A stretch of DNA of 32,357 bases from Thermoplasmatota archaeon (GTDB taxonomy: Archaea; Thermoplasmatota; Thermoplasmata; UBA10834), in assembly GCA_016930135.1 (NCBI GenBank), contig JAFGHM010000061.1, forward strand, positions 1-32,357. Reading direction: 5' to 3'. Position 1 is the first letter of the stretch. Each line of letters starts with the position of its first letter. The notes beneath the pieces were generated by a model. It was not told the origin of the DNA, did not search any database, and saw only the letters and a program-made list of their open reading frames with translations. Below, one piece after another: positions 1-7,432 of the stretch. The translations under genes were made by a program, and so were the position numbers.

Positions 1-27
1 ACCCGGGTTCAAATCCCGGCGGGAGCA
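1..27 (+). tRNA. 3' end of a tRNA gene (T arm and acceptor strand)
   Basis: Bases 3-7 pair with 15-19 to form a perfect five-pair T stem around the loop TTCAAAT. Bases 20-26 (CGGGAGC) are the 3' acceptor strand and base 27 (A) is the discriminator. CCA is not encoded. The rest of the tRNA lies upstream of the window, so the anticodon and identity cannot be read; the 5' acceptor strand should be GCTCCCG. This end is the integration target of the adjacent element. Confidence 0.85.
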
Positions 28-28
28 C
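7..28 (+). repeat. attL: 22-bp attachment repeat inside the tRNA 3' end
   Basis: The 22 bases from the T loop through the discriminator plus one base are identical to 18531-18552. Identity stops at base 6 on the left and at base 29 on the right. It is the tRNA-side attachment site. Confidence 0.88.
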
Positions 29-49
29 CTCTTCGTCACTGGCTGTTTT

Positions 50-1216
50 TCAATTCGAGGGCACGACACACTTTGTCACGCTCTGCTGAGCCTGGGCCTC
101 CTTCCAGGCTCTCTGTATGTCGTCGCAGGCTGCCTTGTCCTTGATTCTGCCATAGAACTTCTCGGTCGTCGCGCTGTTACTGTGCCCCATTATCTTGCTC
201 ACGGAGGAGAGCTTCGCGCCCTTGTCGATGGACTGCTGACAGAACGTGGAGCGGAAGTCCTTCAGCTTGAACTGCACCATAGACTTCTCCTCGAGCAGGG
301 CTTTGACCTTGGCCCACTCCGCCTGTGTGTAGTACCTCGTGGTCCCTCTGCTCGTGCAGTAGGGCACCAGGGCTTCGTACTCGTTCACGCCGTGGGAGAC
401 AAGATACTCCTCGCGAGCACCGAGGAACTCCTCGATGGCGGGACGGATGTGCTCCAGTATGGGGACAGTCCTGTGCTTCCCGTACACGTTCTCCCCCTTC
501 GGACAGCTCACACGTATCTCGCTGTTGACGAAGTCGACATCCCCGAGCCTGAGCGTCCGCAGCTCAGACGGACGCAGTCCGGTTGAGGGATAGATGGAGA
601 CCATCAGCTTGCAGATGCTCCCGTTCCAGCCCCCAATATCGTATGCAGCCGACACGAGCGCGTCAAGGTCTCCGTTGCTGAGGCATACTATCTCGTCCTC
701 CACTTCGTTGGGGAAGTTGACGTGCCTGAGCTGCCTCATCTTCCCGATGATGGGGTTCCCGCACCAGACGAGGAAGTTGTCCAAGTACTGAAGATACTTC
801 TTCTGGGTCGACGGCTTCAACCTCAGCTCCTTCATCTTCTCGATGAACCTGCTAACCTCTGGTTCCCGTATCTTCCTCGGGGCGCAGGCGTATCCATCCG
901 GAAGGGATTCTTCCGGGTCCACGATAAGGGATATCCTGCGGAGTATCCTCTTCTCGTTGGCTAGGGTCGACTTCGCTCTGTATGGGGCGATAGCGTCGAA
1001 GTACTTGGGCAGAAGCGCGCGGAAGGGGTATCTTCCCATGTGCTTCACCCTAGGCTTCTTCCGCCTCCTCCCTTGGGCGCCCGAAGTCCTATGGCCGAAT
1101 CTGGAGGCGTCGATGCCGGAGACACGTCCATGCACCGAGCGTAGTTGTCCTCTCGGCGAAGGTGTCCTACGCCCAGTACCTGTATGGGCTGTCCTTAACG
1201 TAACCTTTTTGGACAT
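50..1216 (-). CDS. Tyrosine recombinase (integrase) of the element
   Basis: A 388-residue XerC/D-type site-specific recombinase that would integrate and excise the element at the tRNA. The C-terminal catalytic domain shows the first arginine in STGLRPSEL (R215), a lysine in GKHRTVP (K247), the DFRST box (R322, with D320 replacing the usual histidine), histidine in MGHSN (H345) and the nucleophile tyrosine in KFYGR (Y355). Residues about 60-160 form a SAM-like core-binding domain. The first 59 residues are basic and low in complexity, and M60 (codon at 1039) is a possible shorter start. The gene ends 22 nt from attL and reads toward the tRNA. A small excisionase was not found. Confidence 0.92.
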   Translation of the reverse strand: MSKKVTLRTAHTGTGRRTPSPRGQLRSVHGRVSGIDASRFGHRTSGAQGRRRKKPRVKHMGRYPFRALLPKYFDAIAPYRAKSTLANEKRILRRISLIVDPEESLPDGYACAPRKIREPEVSRFIEKMKELRLKPSTQKKYLQYLDNFLVWCGNPIIGKMRQLRHVNFPNEVEDEIVCLSNGDLDALVSAAYDIGGWNGSICKLMVSIYPSTGLRPSELRTLRLGDVDFVNSEIRVSCPKGENVYGKHRTVPILEHIRPAIEEFLGAREEYLVSHGVNEYEALVPYCTSRGTTRYYTQAEWAKVKALLEEKSMVQFKLKDFRSTFCQQSIDKGAKLSSVSKIMGHSNSATTEKFYGRIKDKAACDDIQRAWKEAQAQQSVTKCVVPSN

Positions 1217-1367
1217 ACCATGGCTTCCAGCACTCCCTGACGCTCGACCGCTAGCTCGTCCGCATCAATCGACGCAAAGCATCCAGGTAGTCGTCGTGCT
1301 TCTGGATGCCACAATACAACCGTCCGGGAAGCCCCAATTTCTGGCAATCTCGAAAGCGGGTCTGGCC

Positions 1368-1973
1368 TCATCGCCTAGAACCACCTCGTTTGGTAGCACC
1401 CGCAGACCTCAACCTCTTCCTTACGCCCTGATAACTCATGCCGACCCTCGACGCCACCTGCCTATGTGTCAGGCCCTCTGCCTTGAGCCTCACAATCTCC
1501 TCCGTGGATACGTCCATGGGCGGTCTGCCAAGCCTCTTCCCCTCAGACCGTGCCTTTCTGAGACCATCGATGGTCCGCTCCCGGATGAGTTCCCGTTCGA
1601 ACTCTGCAACGCTTCCAAGTATCTGGCGCATTAGCGTCCCAGATGGTCCCACGGTTGAGATTGGCTGGTCTACACACTCGAGCTTGACGCCCCGCCCATC
1701 CAGTTCCTTCATGATTGTCTCCAGGTTCAGCAGCGAGCGAGCTAGCCGGTCGACCTTCGTCACGAGGATGATGCCGAACCTCCTCGCTCGTGCGTCGGCA
1801 AGCATCCGCCCGAGGGCTGGGCGCTTTGAGTCTGCGCCGGATGCCTTGTCGACAAACTCACCGTAGACCTCCCATCCACGGTCAGCTGCATAGGCCCTGA
1901 GACGAATCAACTGGTTCTCAGGGTCCTGAGATTGGTCGTGTTTGGATATGCGAGCGTACATGGCGACCTTCAT
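1368..1973 (-). CDS. Small serine recombinase (resolvase/invertase family)
   Basis: A 201-residue resolvase. The N-terminus MKVAMYARISKHDQS carries the Y-R-S catalytic motif with the nucleophile serine at residue 10. The central block has the conserved KVDRLARS segment and the ILGSVAEFERELIRERT helix that leads into the DNA-binding tail. Residues about 150-195 are a helix-turn-helix (EEIVRLKAEGLTHRQVASRV). It could resolve element multimers or invert DNA. The start lies 6 nt after the stop of a short upstream frame and 155 nt from the ribbon-helix-helix gene, so it probably belongs to the same minus-strand operon. The reading frame stays open for 39 codons past its TGA (see findings). Confidence 0.9.
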   Translation of the reverse strand: MKVAMYARISKHDQSQDPENQLIRLRAYAADRGWEVYGEFVDKASGADSKRPALGRMLADARARRFGIILVTKVDRLARSLLNLETIMKELDGRGVKLECVDQPISTVGPSGTLMRQILGSVAEFERELIRERTIDGLRKARSEGKRLGRPPMDVSTEEIVRLKAEGLTHRQVASRVGMSYQGVRKRLRSAGATKRGGSRR

Positions 1974-1979
1974 CTCTAG

Positions 1980-2135
1980 CTATGCCTCCCTGTCCGTGGA
2001 GATGACCAAGGATACCATGGAGAAGGCCGAGGTGGGGCTGCAGGTAGCCTTCGTGAGCGCGGTGCCGGGGTTCGTGTTCGCCATGGTGAGCACCATGACC
2101 ATCCTGTCGAGCATCGTGACCGTCTCCTCAGCCAT
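1980..2135 (-). CDS. Possible 51-residue protein between the RHH and resolvase genes
   Basis: An ATG at 2135 overlaps the 3' end of the ribbon-helix-helix frame by 8 nt. It opens a 51-codon frame beginning MAEETVTMLDRMVM, which stops 6 nt before the resolvase start. The tight fit suggests translational coupling. The family is unknown. The opposite strand also has an open, hydrophobic 72-codon frame (1942-2160), and the true coding strand here cannot be decided by eye. Confidence 0.28.
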   Translation of the reverse strand: MAEETVTMLDRMVMVLTMANTNPGTALTKATCSPTSAFSMVSLVISTDREA

Positions 2136-2523
2136 CAACTCCCTCCTGCTCGTCTCCTAGGCCCTCCTGACCGTCTCTGCGGTCCTCCCCGCCTCTGTCG
2201 CCTTGGAGGGCATTACACGGGGCTCCAGGCCTCCCCTGAGCCGGGTAACCCGTGGAGGAATCACTCCATTGGACGTAGTCCAGGAGTATATCCCTCATCC
2301 TTTCGCTGATGGTCACGCCAAGCGCCTTCGCCTCCTCGGCGATGACTCTGTAGGTATGGATAGGCAACTTCGTGGCTGCGGAAACCATCGGGCTCGAGAC
2401 ACACGTGTCTATCTTGCCACGTCTTTTCTTCTCTTCTGGTTTCTCCTTACCCAGGAATTGTCCTTGCTTAAATACCTCCGATAAGAAGAGAAGAAGAATA
2501 AGGGAATGACTGCACCGTGACAT
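2128..2523 (-). CDS. Ribbon-helix-helix DNA-binding protein
   Basis: Residues about 47-87 look like a MetJ/Arc-type ribbon-helix-helix fold: a short strand (SAATKLPIHTYR), then helices AEEAKALG and SERMRDILLDYV. Such small dimers act as repressors or copy-number and partition regulators. The ATG at 2523 follows the stop of the replication-type ATPase by 7 nt, so the two are probably co-transcribed. An internal ATG at 2385 (MVSAATKLP) would give just the folded domain; a TATA-like TATTTAAG around 2465 could serve that shorter form. The last 45 residues are rich in G, D, R and E and look unstructured or out of frame, so the true C-terminus is uncertain. Confidence 0.6.
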   Translation of the reverse strand: MSRCSHSLILLLFLSEVFKQGQFLGKEKPEEKKRRGKIDTCVSSPMVSAATKLPIHTYRVIAEEAKALGVTISERMRDILLDYVQWSDSSTGYPAQGRPGAPCNALQGDRGGEDRRDGQEGLGDEQEGVDG

Positions 2524-2530
2524 CTGGCTC

Positions 2531-3772
2531 TCACCGCCTTTTCTTCTTATGATACTCGTAAATTCTGGTTTTCTTTCCCTTCTTACCTAGGACTTGATAA
2601 GAAGTCACCTCGTGCGTCTCAGCAAGAGTCTCAAGCCCTTCGTCCACTTCAGAGGTCTTCATTCCAGCGTTACTGGCAGTATGAATCAGCACAGACCGAG
2701 TTGTCTTGCCCGCACGTTCTAGTATTCCTCTGAGCTTCTTGACGTTCTTCTCTCCACCGACCTGGTTGCTCAGCTTGATGGCATCAGCGATGTAGGGTTT
2801 GATGGCCTTCTCCGCCTTGCGAAACTGCTTGACATCTGCAGTCCAGGTGTCGCCCAAGAAGGTCATCCCGTTGTCGCTCACTGCCTGGATTATTATGAAC
2901 TCCGGTAAGATGTCCTCGACCAGGCGGGAGAGTATCACGGCTGTGGCGATGGACCCCCTCCTACCCCTGCAGTGGAAGTCCCTGCTCTTGGCGTCCCACA
3001 ATCGCTTAGCGGAGGCGCTCCAGAGCACCTCGGTCTCCTTGCCAAGGTAGGCATTGGACAACTTCTTCAACTCGCCCACGAGCCACTGCTCCTCGTTCAA
3101 CATCCATTGGGTGGGAACAACCTGTGCTGCCCATCGACCGTCACACACCCTGATAGCGAATCTAGGAATTAGGCCCGAGAGATAATTATCGACACTGAGC
3201 GCGTTCGTCAGGTCGTCCATCACAGACGCTGAGCACCAGGTCAGATGCATCGCTGGCACCACAATCTTCTTGTTAGCAAGGCGTTTTGTGAAGGAGTCGC
3301 CGTCCTTGAGGAGTATGACCGTCTGCTCCCAGCCAGCCATGAAATCCCGTTGGAAGGCCTTCGGGAGACGGCTGAACTCATCAGGCCAGAGCCACGCAGG
3401 GGCGTAATCGCCACAATGCATAGCAGATTGCGTCTTCATGTCGCCACACGCTGCAATCAACCCCTCTGGCGAAGAGGCATCGGCGAGCCGTTCGTCAGGA
3501 ATAACCTGGCCAAGAATCCTCTTCCCGAGCTTCAAAGCTGATGTCTTCTTCGTGGTGCTCGAGTTCCCCACAATCAGACACCAGAGGTTAGCATGGACTA
3601 TCCCTGAACCCAGACGCATGTAGACTCTCCGTCCTATGACCGCGGCCAGTATCGAGAGCGCGACAGACTGGTGGAACCCCTTCGGGGCCATCGGAGAGCA
3701 GGCCTTAGCCCATGCCACATAGCGCTCAATCCAGCCCACGGTCTCCGCCTTCCGTAACTGCATCTGGTTCAA
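2531..3772 (-). CDS. DUF3987-like P-loop ATPase, probable replication protein
   Basis: A 413-residue protein of the type found in plasmids and proviruses beside replication genes. After a helical N-terminus, HANLWCLIVGNSSTTKKTSA (ending near residue 79) places a Walker A-like loop (G69 to T77) after the hydrophobic strand typical of DUF3987 proteins. WLWPDEFSR gives Walker B (D131, E132). TWCSAS and SGLIPRFAIR supply a sensor-like strand and a candidate arginine finger (R204). The loop lacks the usual GKS/GKT and has KKTS instead. The C-terminal third is lysine-rich and may be a winged helix (about 345-405). It overlaps the upstream gene by 47 nt. A role as initiator or helicase is inferred. 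Confidence 0.72.
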   Translation of the reverse strand: MNQMQLRKAETVGWIERYVAWAKACSPMAPKGFHQSVALSILAAVIGRRVYMRLGSGIVHANLWCLIVGNSSTTKKTSALKLGKRILGQVIPDERLADASSPEGLIAACGDMKTQSAMHCGDYAPAWLWPDEFSRLPKAFQRDFMAGWEQTVILLKDGDSFTKRLANKKIVVPAMHLTWCSASVMDDLTNALSVDNYLSGLIPRFAIRVCDGRWAAQVVPTQWMLNEEQWLVGELKKLSNAYLGKETEVLWSASAKRLWDAKSRDFHCRGRRGSIATAVILSRLVEDILPEFIIIQAVSDNGMTFLGDTWTADVKQFRKAEKAIKPYIADAIKLSNQVGGEKNVKKLRGILERAGKTTRSVLIHTASNAGMKTSEVDEGLETLAETHEVTSYQVLGKKGKKTRIYEYHKKKRR

Positions 3773-4010
3773 TTATCGGCTCTCGCTTGATTCTCAGGCG
3801 CCCTGGATAGAGGAGTTTGTACACCAGCTTTAGCCCGTGCCGCCCGAGCACAGGTTCCATATCCGTCAGGCCAGCCTGTATGTCACGGACATCGCCTCGC
3901 AGAATGATGCCTAGACTGGCATCGCATGATAGACCATCTACATCCCCCTGGATTCCTCGTCCAGCCCGTTTTCTACTCCTACTTTCCGCTTCAGTTATGC
4001 TGGCGGTCAT
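3726..4010 (-). CDS. Hypothetical 94-residue protein, first gene of the replication operon
   Basis: The ATG at 4010 is preceded by a clear ribosome site (AGGAGG, spacing 5) and the 3' end overlaps the start of the ATPase gene by 47 nt. No family was recognised. The N-terminus is basic (ESRSRKRAGRG), with a mixed alpha/beta body ending RLRIKREPI. The good ribosome site and overlap argue that it is real. Alternatively this frame is just a long leader for the ATPase. Confidence 0.5.
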   Translation of the reverse strand: MTASITEAESRSRKRAGRGIQGDVDGLSCDASLGIILRGDVRDIQAGLTDMEPVLGRHGLKLVYKLLYPGRLRIKREPIIEPDAVTEGGDRGLD

Positions 4011-4059
4011 AGCCGCCTCCTGGGCCCTCTAAGGCCCTGCGAATGACATGCACTTTTTT

Positions 4060-4071
4060 GCGTAAATAGAT
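4060..4071 (-). promoter_or_regulatory. TATA-like box for the minus-strand replication/recombination operon
   Basis: Read on the minus strand, ATCTATTTACGC lies about 50 nt ahead of the ATG at 4010. It would put the transcript start about 25 nt before that ATG, leaving room for the AGGAGG site. Confidence 0.38.
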
Positions 4072-4641
4072 TGCCCTCATCCTCGCATATGCGACGCCGA
4101 TTTCTGCATCCAGCACTCAAGACCGGCTTCCGTCGTCCCGCTTCGTGTGTACCAAAAAAGGTCGAATTTCATTGCCGTGGCGTAGCATATGAGAATCCGC
4201 CTCCAAGAGCCAGATGGGGGCGAAACGTCCCTACCACTTTCATGAGAACGAGGCCCAGGAAGGGCAAAATGCTCGTGCGACGCAACAGGACCACTCGGAC
4301 CTTCGGTTCTGAGGCCTCTCGGGCTAGATGCATTCCGCCTCGGCGGCTGGCCGAGGGTTCTGTGTGAAGCTCTTGAACACGATTCGTGTGGGGACCCCCT
4401 TGGCCTCAAAAAGACGGCCGAACCCCACTGCAATGGTTCCGTTTCGATAGCATTATAACCCACTTCTCACAGATGAGGAACTGAGACGGCGCGTCGAGAC
4501 AGCATTCCAAGCCGTTGCCTCTACGGAAACGGCTGGCGCATTCTGGTGAGGAACATTGCCTCAGCAGGCGCCCTCACCCGCATGATGCCGTCTTGGGAAG
4601 CTACAGTATCGACACGCCGTGCTCACAATGGAGGTGAGTCT
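4072..4641. other. Gene-poor interval between divergent operons
   Basis: About 570 nt with no convincing gene. Open frames exist on both strands over 4071-4463, but they are arginine/proline-rich, lack ribosome sites and mirror each other. A TATA-like CATTATAAC (about 4449-4457) may start the thioredoxin operon with a leader of roughly 160 nt. The interval divides leftward replication genes from rightward cargo, which would suit an origin or control region, but I see no iterons in it. Confidence 0.4.
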
Positions 4642-4971
4642 GTGAAAACGATACGAACGAAGGAGGAATTTGAGACGGTATGGAGTGAAGCTGGAGCGCT
4701 GGTGGCCTACTTCGGCGCAACGTGGTGCTGGCCGTGCAGGCAGCTCGAGCCGCTCCTGAGGAAGCTTGAGAAGGAGAACACCGGCACCATCTTCGTAAAG
4801 GTGGACATCGACAAGAACGAGGAGCTGTCGGAGACTTTCAATGTCCTGTCCGTGCCGACCTTGCTCCTCGTCAGGAAGGGTAAGCTCCAGAGCAGGATGG
4901 TGGGCCTCCAGAGCTATGCGGCCCTGAGGAAGAAGGCGAAGGGGCTCCTGAAACCCTCAAGGAACGAATGA
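4642..4971 (+). CDS. Thioredoxin-like protein with WCWPC active site
   Basis: A 109-residue single thioredoxin fold. The redox motif WCWPC is at residues 28-32 after the strand ALVAYFGAT. The partner strand IFVKVDIDKN and the cis-proline segment VLSVPTLLLVRKG follow at the usual distances. It should exchange disulfides in the cytoplasm, as there is no signal peptide. The GTG at 4642 was chosen because the full Shine-Dalgarno GGAGGTGA ends 4 nt before it; the frame upstream is unlike a thioredoxin. The common motif is WCGPC; tryptophan in the third place would alter redox potential or partner choice (inference). It is the first gene of a four-gene operon with gaps of 13-17 nt. Confidence 0.9.
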   Translation: MKTIRTKEEFETVWSEAGALVAYFGATWCWPCRQLEPLLRKLEKENTGTIFVKVDIDKNEELSETFNVLSVPTLLLVRKGKLQSRMVGLQSYAALRKKAKGLLKPSRNE

Positions 4972-4984
4972 GGAGGCGGACAGC

Positions 4985-5479
4985 ATGGGCTGGGATTTGT
5001 ACGGCAGGAAGGAAGAGAGCTACTTCAGGGTGAACCTCTACGTATGGCCTCGACTGGGGCTCGCCCTCTACTTCCTGGGCGCCGACACAGAGAAGATGGC
5101 CACAGACAACAGCGGGAAGTACGTCCCCGCAGCGACTGCCAGAGCGTGGGCGGACGCGATTGAGGAGGGTATCGATAGCCTCGGCCTCGCCATCATCTCT
5201 GACTCTTCCTGCGAGGATGACGAGGGATGGTTCCTCATCCCGACGAGCTACGGCAGGAAGGAGGTCCGTCAGCTTCTCAAGGACTTCTACGGGGAGCCGC
5301 AACGGAGACGATTGGAGTCTACGGACGCTGAAGGGCGCTCTAGTATCTCGTACATCGAGCTTGAGGGGCATCGTTCGTACCGGGTGCTGAGAATTGAGCC
5401 TCTGTCGGAGGAGCTGAGAAAGTACCTCCTCGATTTCGCCAGCTTCTGCCGTCGGAGCGGCGGGTTCACTCAATGCTGA
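4985..5479 (+). CDS. Hypothetical 164-residue protein in the thioredoxin operon
   Basis: Not recognised. It starts at an ATG 13 nt after the thioredoxin stop, with GAGGAGG overlapping that stop. The protein is acidic and probably cytosolic, without membrane segments, and has two cysteines near the end (SFCRRSGGFTQC) plus one in SDSSCEDDEGW. The beginning (MGWDLYGRKEESYFRVNLYVW) suggests a small alpha/beta domain. Cysteines could make it a client of the neighbouring thioredoxin, which is speculation. Confidence 0.75.
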   Translation: MGWDLYGRKEESYFRVNLYVWPRLGLALYFLGADTEKMATDNSGKYVPAATARAWADAIEEGIDSLGLAIISDSSCEDDEGWFLIPTSYGRKEVRQLLKDFYGEPQRRRLESTDAEGRSSISYIELEGHRSYRVLRIEPLSEELRKYLLDFASFCRRSGGFTQC

Positions 5480-5492
5480 GGAGGGGGAGTCT

Positions 5493-5594
5493 ATGGGCAA
5501 CCAGAGAGAGCCAATCCTGTCGAGGTTCGCGAAGGGCCTCCTGCTTGGCGTAGTTCTGTACCTGCTGATACAGTCGTTCCTCGGATGGCCCTGA
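5493..5594 (+). CDS. 33-residue single-span membrane peptide
   Basis: The ATG at 5493 follows an AGGAGGGGGA ribosome site and opens 33 codons. A basic N-terminus (MGNQREPILSRFAKG) is followed by a hydrophobic helix (LLLGVVLYLLIQSFLG), so it should insert with its N-terminus in the cytoplasm. Its stop is TGATG, overlapping a possible start of the next frame, and it is evenly spaced within the operon. Function is unknown. Confidence 0.6.
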   Translation: MGNQREPILSRFAKGLLLGVVLYLLIQSFLGWP

Positions 5595-5611
5595 TGTGGG
5601 AGGTGATAGAG

Positions 5612-6397
5612 ATGTCAGGCAGAGTAGTCAAGAGGAATGCCGACAGACTGAGGAAGGGAGAGAAGTTCTTCGATTCCTGGACTCCTCAGTCGGCCTGGGC
5701 CTTGGGCGTCGTCTGCGAGAGGGCAGCAGTGGACTCCTCTCACGGAACTGTCGTTGAGGCCGCCGACACGCCTCTTCTCAGGGCCTTCTGTGGACTAGTG
5801 AAGGAAGCAAGGCTATGTCGGGACCGAAGGACGGTCGTCATTGAGTCACTTCATGTCGCAGAGAGATTGCTCGCCCTAGGAATGGAGGAGGGGGCCTTCA
5901 GCGTCCGGCGAGTCCCGTCCGTTCCGGAAGAGTACGTTCCCTATGTAATCCGAGGTATACTCGACACACAAGGAGTAATAGCTTCCTTCGGGCCGTATCT
6001 AGCCGAACTCTCCTTGGAGTTCCCGACCCGTCAGAAGGCGTGCCTGAGATTCATGCACAGGGAGCTTAAGAGAAGAGGGTATAGCGTCAGAGAGATGTCG
6101 AAGGAGATAGACTTCCTCGGCATCGCCCGTGAGGAGCCCGCGAGCTACAAGTGGACCCTTACGATGTCCAAGCCAGAGGACGTCATCGACTGCTACAAGT
6201 GGCTCTACCGCACGCCTATCGCAGGCCTGAGCTTCAACAGGGCTCAGAGATGGGTATGGTCTCAGCTACATTGGCTCCTGAGAGACCTCGAAGCGTGCTC
6301 TAGGATGCTTAAGGACAAGAAGATGCTCTCAGAGCTTCGGGAAGTCATAAGGGAAGGCAAGAGGGCGAAGCTCATGGGCGATTGGAAAGAACTGTGA
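5612..6397 (+). CDS. LAGLIDADG-type (homing endonuclease fold) protein, free-standing
   Basis: A 261-residue protein with two diverged LAGLIDADG helices. The first is SAWALGVVCERAAV (about residues 29-42), where the usual acidic residue is missing. The second is YVIRGILDTQGVIASF (about 113-128), which keeps an aspartate. The segment VPEEYVPYVIRG before the second helix and the strand AELSLEFPT after it match the family plan. The ATG at 5612 was chosen because GGAGGTGAT lies 5 nt upstream; upstream ATGs at 5585 and 5594 lack that. It is not inside an intron or intein, and with one motif damaged it may bind DNA without cutting. It ends the thioredoxin operon. Confidence 0.65.
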   Translation: MSGRVVKRNADRLRKGEKFFDSWTPQSAWALGVVCERAAVDSSHGTVVEAADTPLLRAFCGLVKEARLCRDRRTVVIESLHVAERLLALGMEEGAFSVRRVPSVPEEYVPYVIRGILDTQGVIASFGPYLAELSLEFPTRQKACLRFMHRELKRRGYSVREMSKEIDFLGIAREEPASYKWTLTMSKPEDVIDCYKWLYRTPIAGLSFNRAQRWVWSQLHWLLRDLEACSRMLKDKKMLSELREVIREGKRAKLMGDWKEL

Positions 6398-6486
6398 ACC
6401 TGAAGCGGTCTAGCCGACGGGCAAGGTAAACACCCCGTAGCCGACGAGGGCTCCCATTGGCTGAGGGGTCCCCGTAGGCCAAGGGG

Positions 6487-6840
6487 TCACGAAGGGTCTT
6501 GCCTTCCTCTCTCGAGGAACTTGCTGAGCGCTATCTTGAAGGGGTCTGCTGAAGGCGCAGCTTCGTCCCCGTCTTTTCCTGACGGTGCACTCGGTGCTGT
6601 AGCTTCCTCGGCCGGTTCCGGTATCGATACCGAGGCGGCCTTCTTCCATTCTTCGAGTCTCTCTCTTCCCAGAGGCGTACGGGGAAAGATGTTCGTGCCT
6701 CCTCCGATATCGTTACAGGAGAAGTACTCCCGGCCTTTCTTGTCTCTCTTCACAATGTGTATCCCTGAGCAGAGAGGGCACTTCAGGTTCTGACCCGACG
6801 GTTCTTCCTCGTCTCTTACGATACGAAGCATATGGTTCAC
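6487..6840 (-). CDS. Zinc-ribbon-like 117-residue protein
   Basis: The N-terminal half holds CPLCSG, then KKGREYFSCND about 20 residues later, a treble-clef or ribbon-like pattern with three visible cysteines and a nearby histidine (GIHIVKR). The second half is alanine/proline/glutamate-rich (EPAEEATAPSAPSG) and probably flexible, ending in a short helix. A TATA-like TTAGAAAT near 6857-6864 would give either a leaderless GTG start at 6840 or a 9-nt leader for the ATG at 6831. Function is unknown; nucleic-acid binding is plausible. Confidence 0.6.
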   Translation of the reverse strand: MNHMLRIVRDEEEPSGQNLKCPLCSGIHIVKRDKKGREYFSCNDIGGGTNIFPRTPLGRERLEEWKKAASVSIPEPAEEATAPSAPSGKDGDEAAPSADPFKIALSKFLERGRQDPS

Positions 6841-7109
6841 TCTGTTGCCGCAGAGTATTTCTAACCTTCGATACCGACACCGAGGCGTTCCTCTGTTGTA
6901 CTATCACCCGAGAGCCCGGTCTTAGCGCTTCTGGTGAACGAAAAGACATACTGTGTGCCCGTCTTGTCGTCGCCAAGGAGATGAGGAACTGGGCTTCTTG
7001 CCAACTCCAGGTCACAGGGAAAGATGCTCTTCAGGGCGGCAATAGCCACAAAGCAACCGTCATTGTTTATCTTCAGGTAATCCCATCAAGTCGGCGACAG
7101 GTAAAGTTA

Positions 7110-7424
7110 TTGACGCAACGTGACAAGCCCTATGAGCCGGACTGGTATAGGATATACGCGGCGTTGCTCTATCTTCAGAGGCATAGAGACAAGCCTCTTG
7201 ATTTCCTCAAACTCAGTCACATTGAGGGTTCCCTGCGTAGCAATCATCCGGAAACGAAGAAGCTTGTTGCGTACTTGATGAAGGAAGGGCTTGCCAGTAA
7301 GAAAGAGGAGGACAAAACCTACTACATAACGCGTGAAGGCGAAGAATGGCTGCATAAGGCCACGCCGGTCTTCGACCGATTCTATCGCTACACAATGCAG
7401 ACCATCCGAGAGAGGATACGATAA
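7110..7424 (+). CDS. Winged-helix DNA-binding protein
   Basis: About 104 residues. A helical N-terminus (PDWYRIYAALLYLQRHRD) leads to a winged helix: the recognition region SNHPETKKLVAYLMKEGL and the wing EDKTYYITREGEEWL, as in many archaeal one-domain regulators. The tail FDRFYRYTMQTIRERIR may aid dimerisation. The frame is open from 6981, but its beginning is unlike a protein. I favour the TTG at 7110, which follows AGGT and lies downstream of a TATA-like TTTATC (7066-7071); the exact start is uncertain. Confidence 0.65.
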   Translation: MTQRDKPYEPDWYRIYAALLYLQRHRDKPLDFLKLSHIEGSLRSNHPETKKLVAYLMKEGLASKKEEDKTYYITREGEEWLHKATPVFDRFYRYTMQTIRERIR

Positions 7425-7432
7425 GGGTCGGG

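Noticed and set aside
50-1216. SSV-type split integrase
   Set aside because: The integrase frame is complete and lies wholly inside the element; the attachment repeat is outside the gene.
1195-1371. 58-codon frame between resolvase and integrase genes (ATGA overlap)
   Set aside because: It overlaps the integrase start by 22 nt and competes with the more protein-like extension of the resolvase frame; not enough support for a gene call.
4071-4463. Overlapping frames of about 98 and 128 codons on opposite strands
   Set aside because: Arginine/proline-rich composition, no ribosome sites and mirror-image extents; treated as non-coding.
6981-7109. N-terminal extension of the winged-helix protein
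   Set aside because: The extra residues are unlike a protein domain and run through the TATA-like box at 7066; a later start is preferred.
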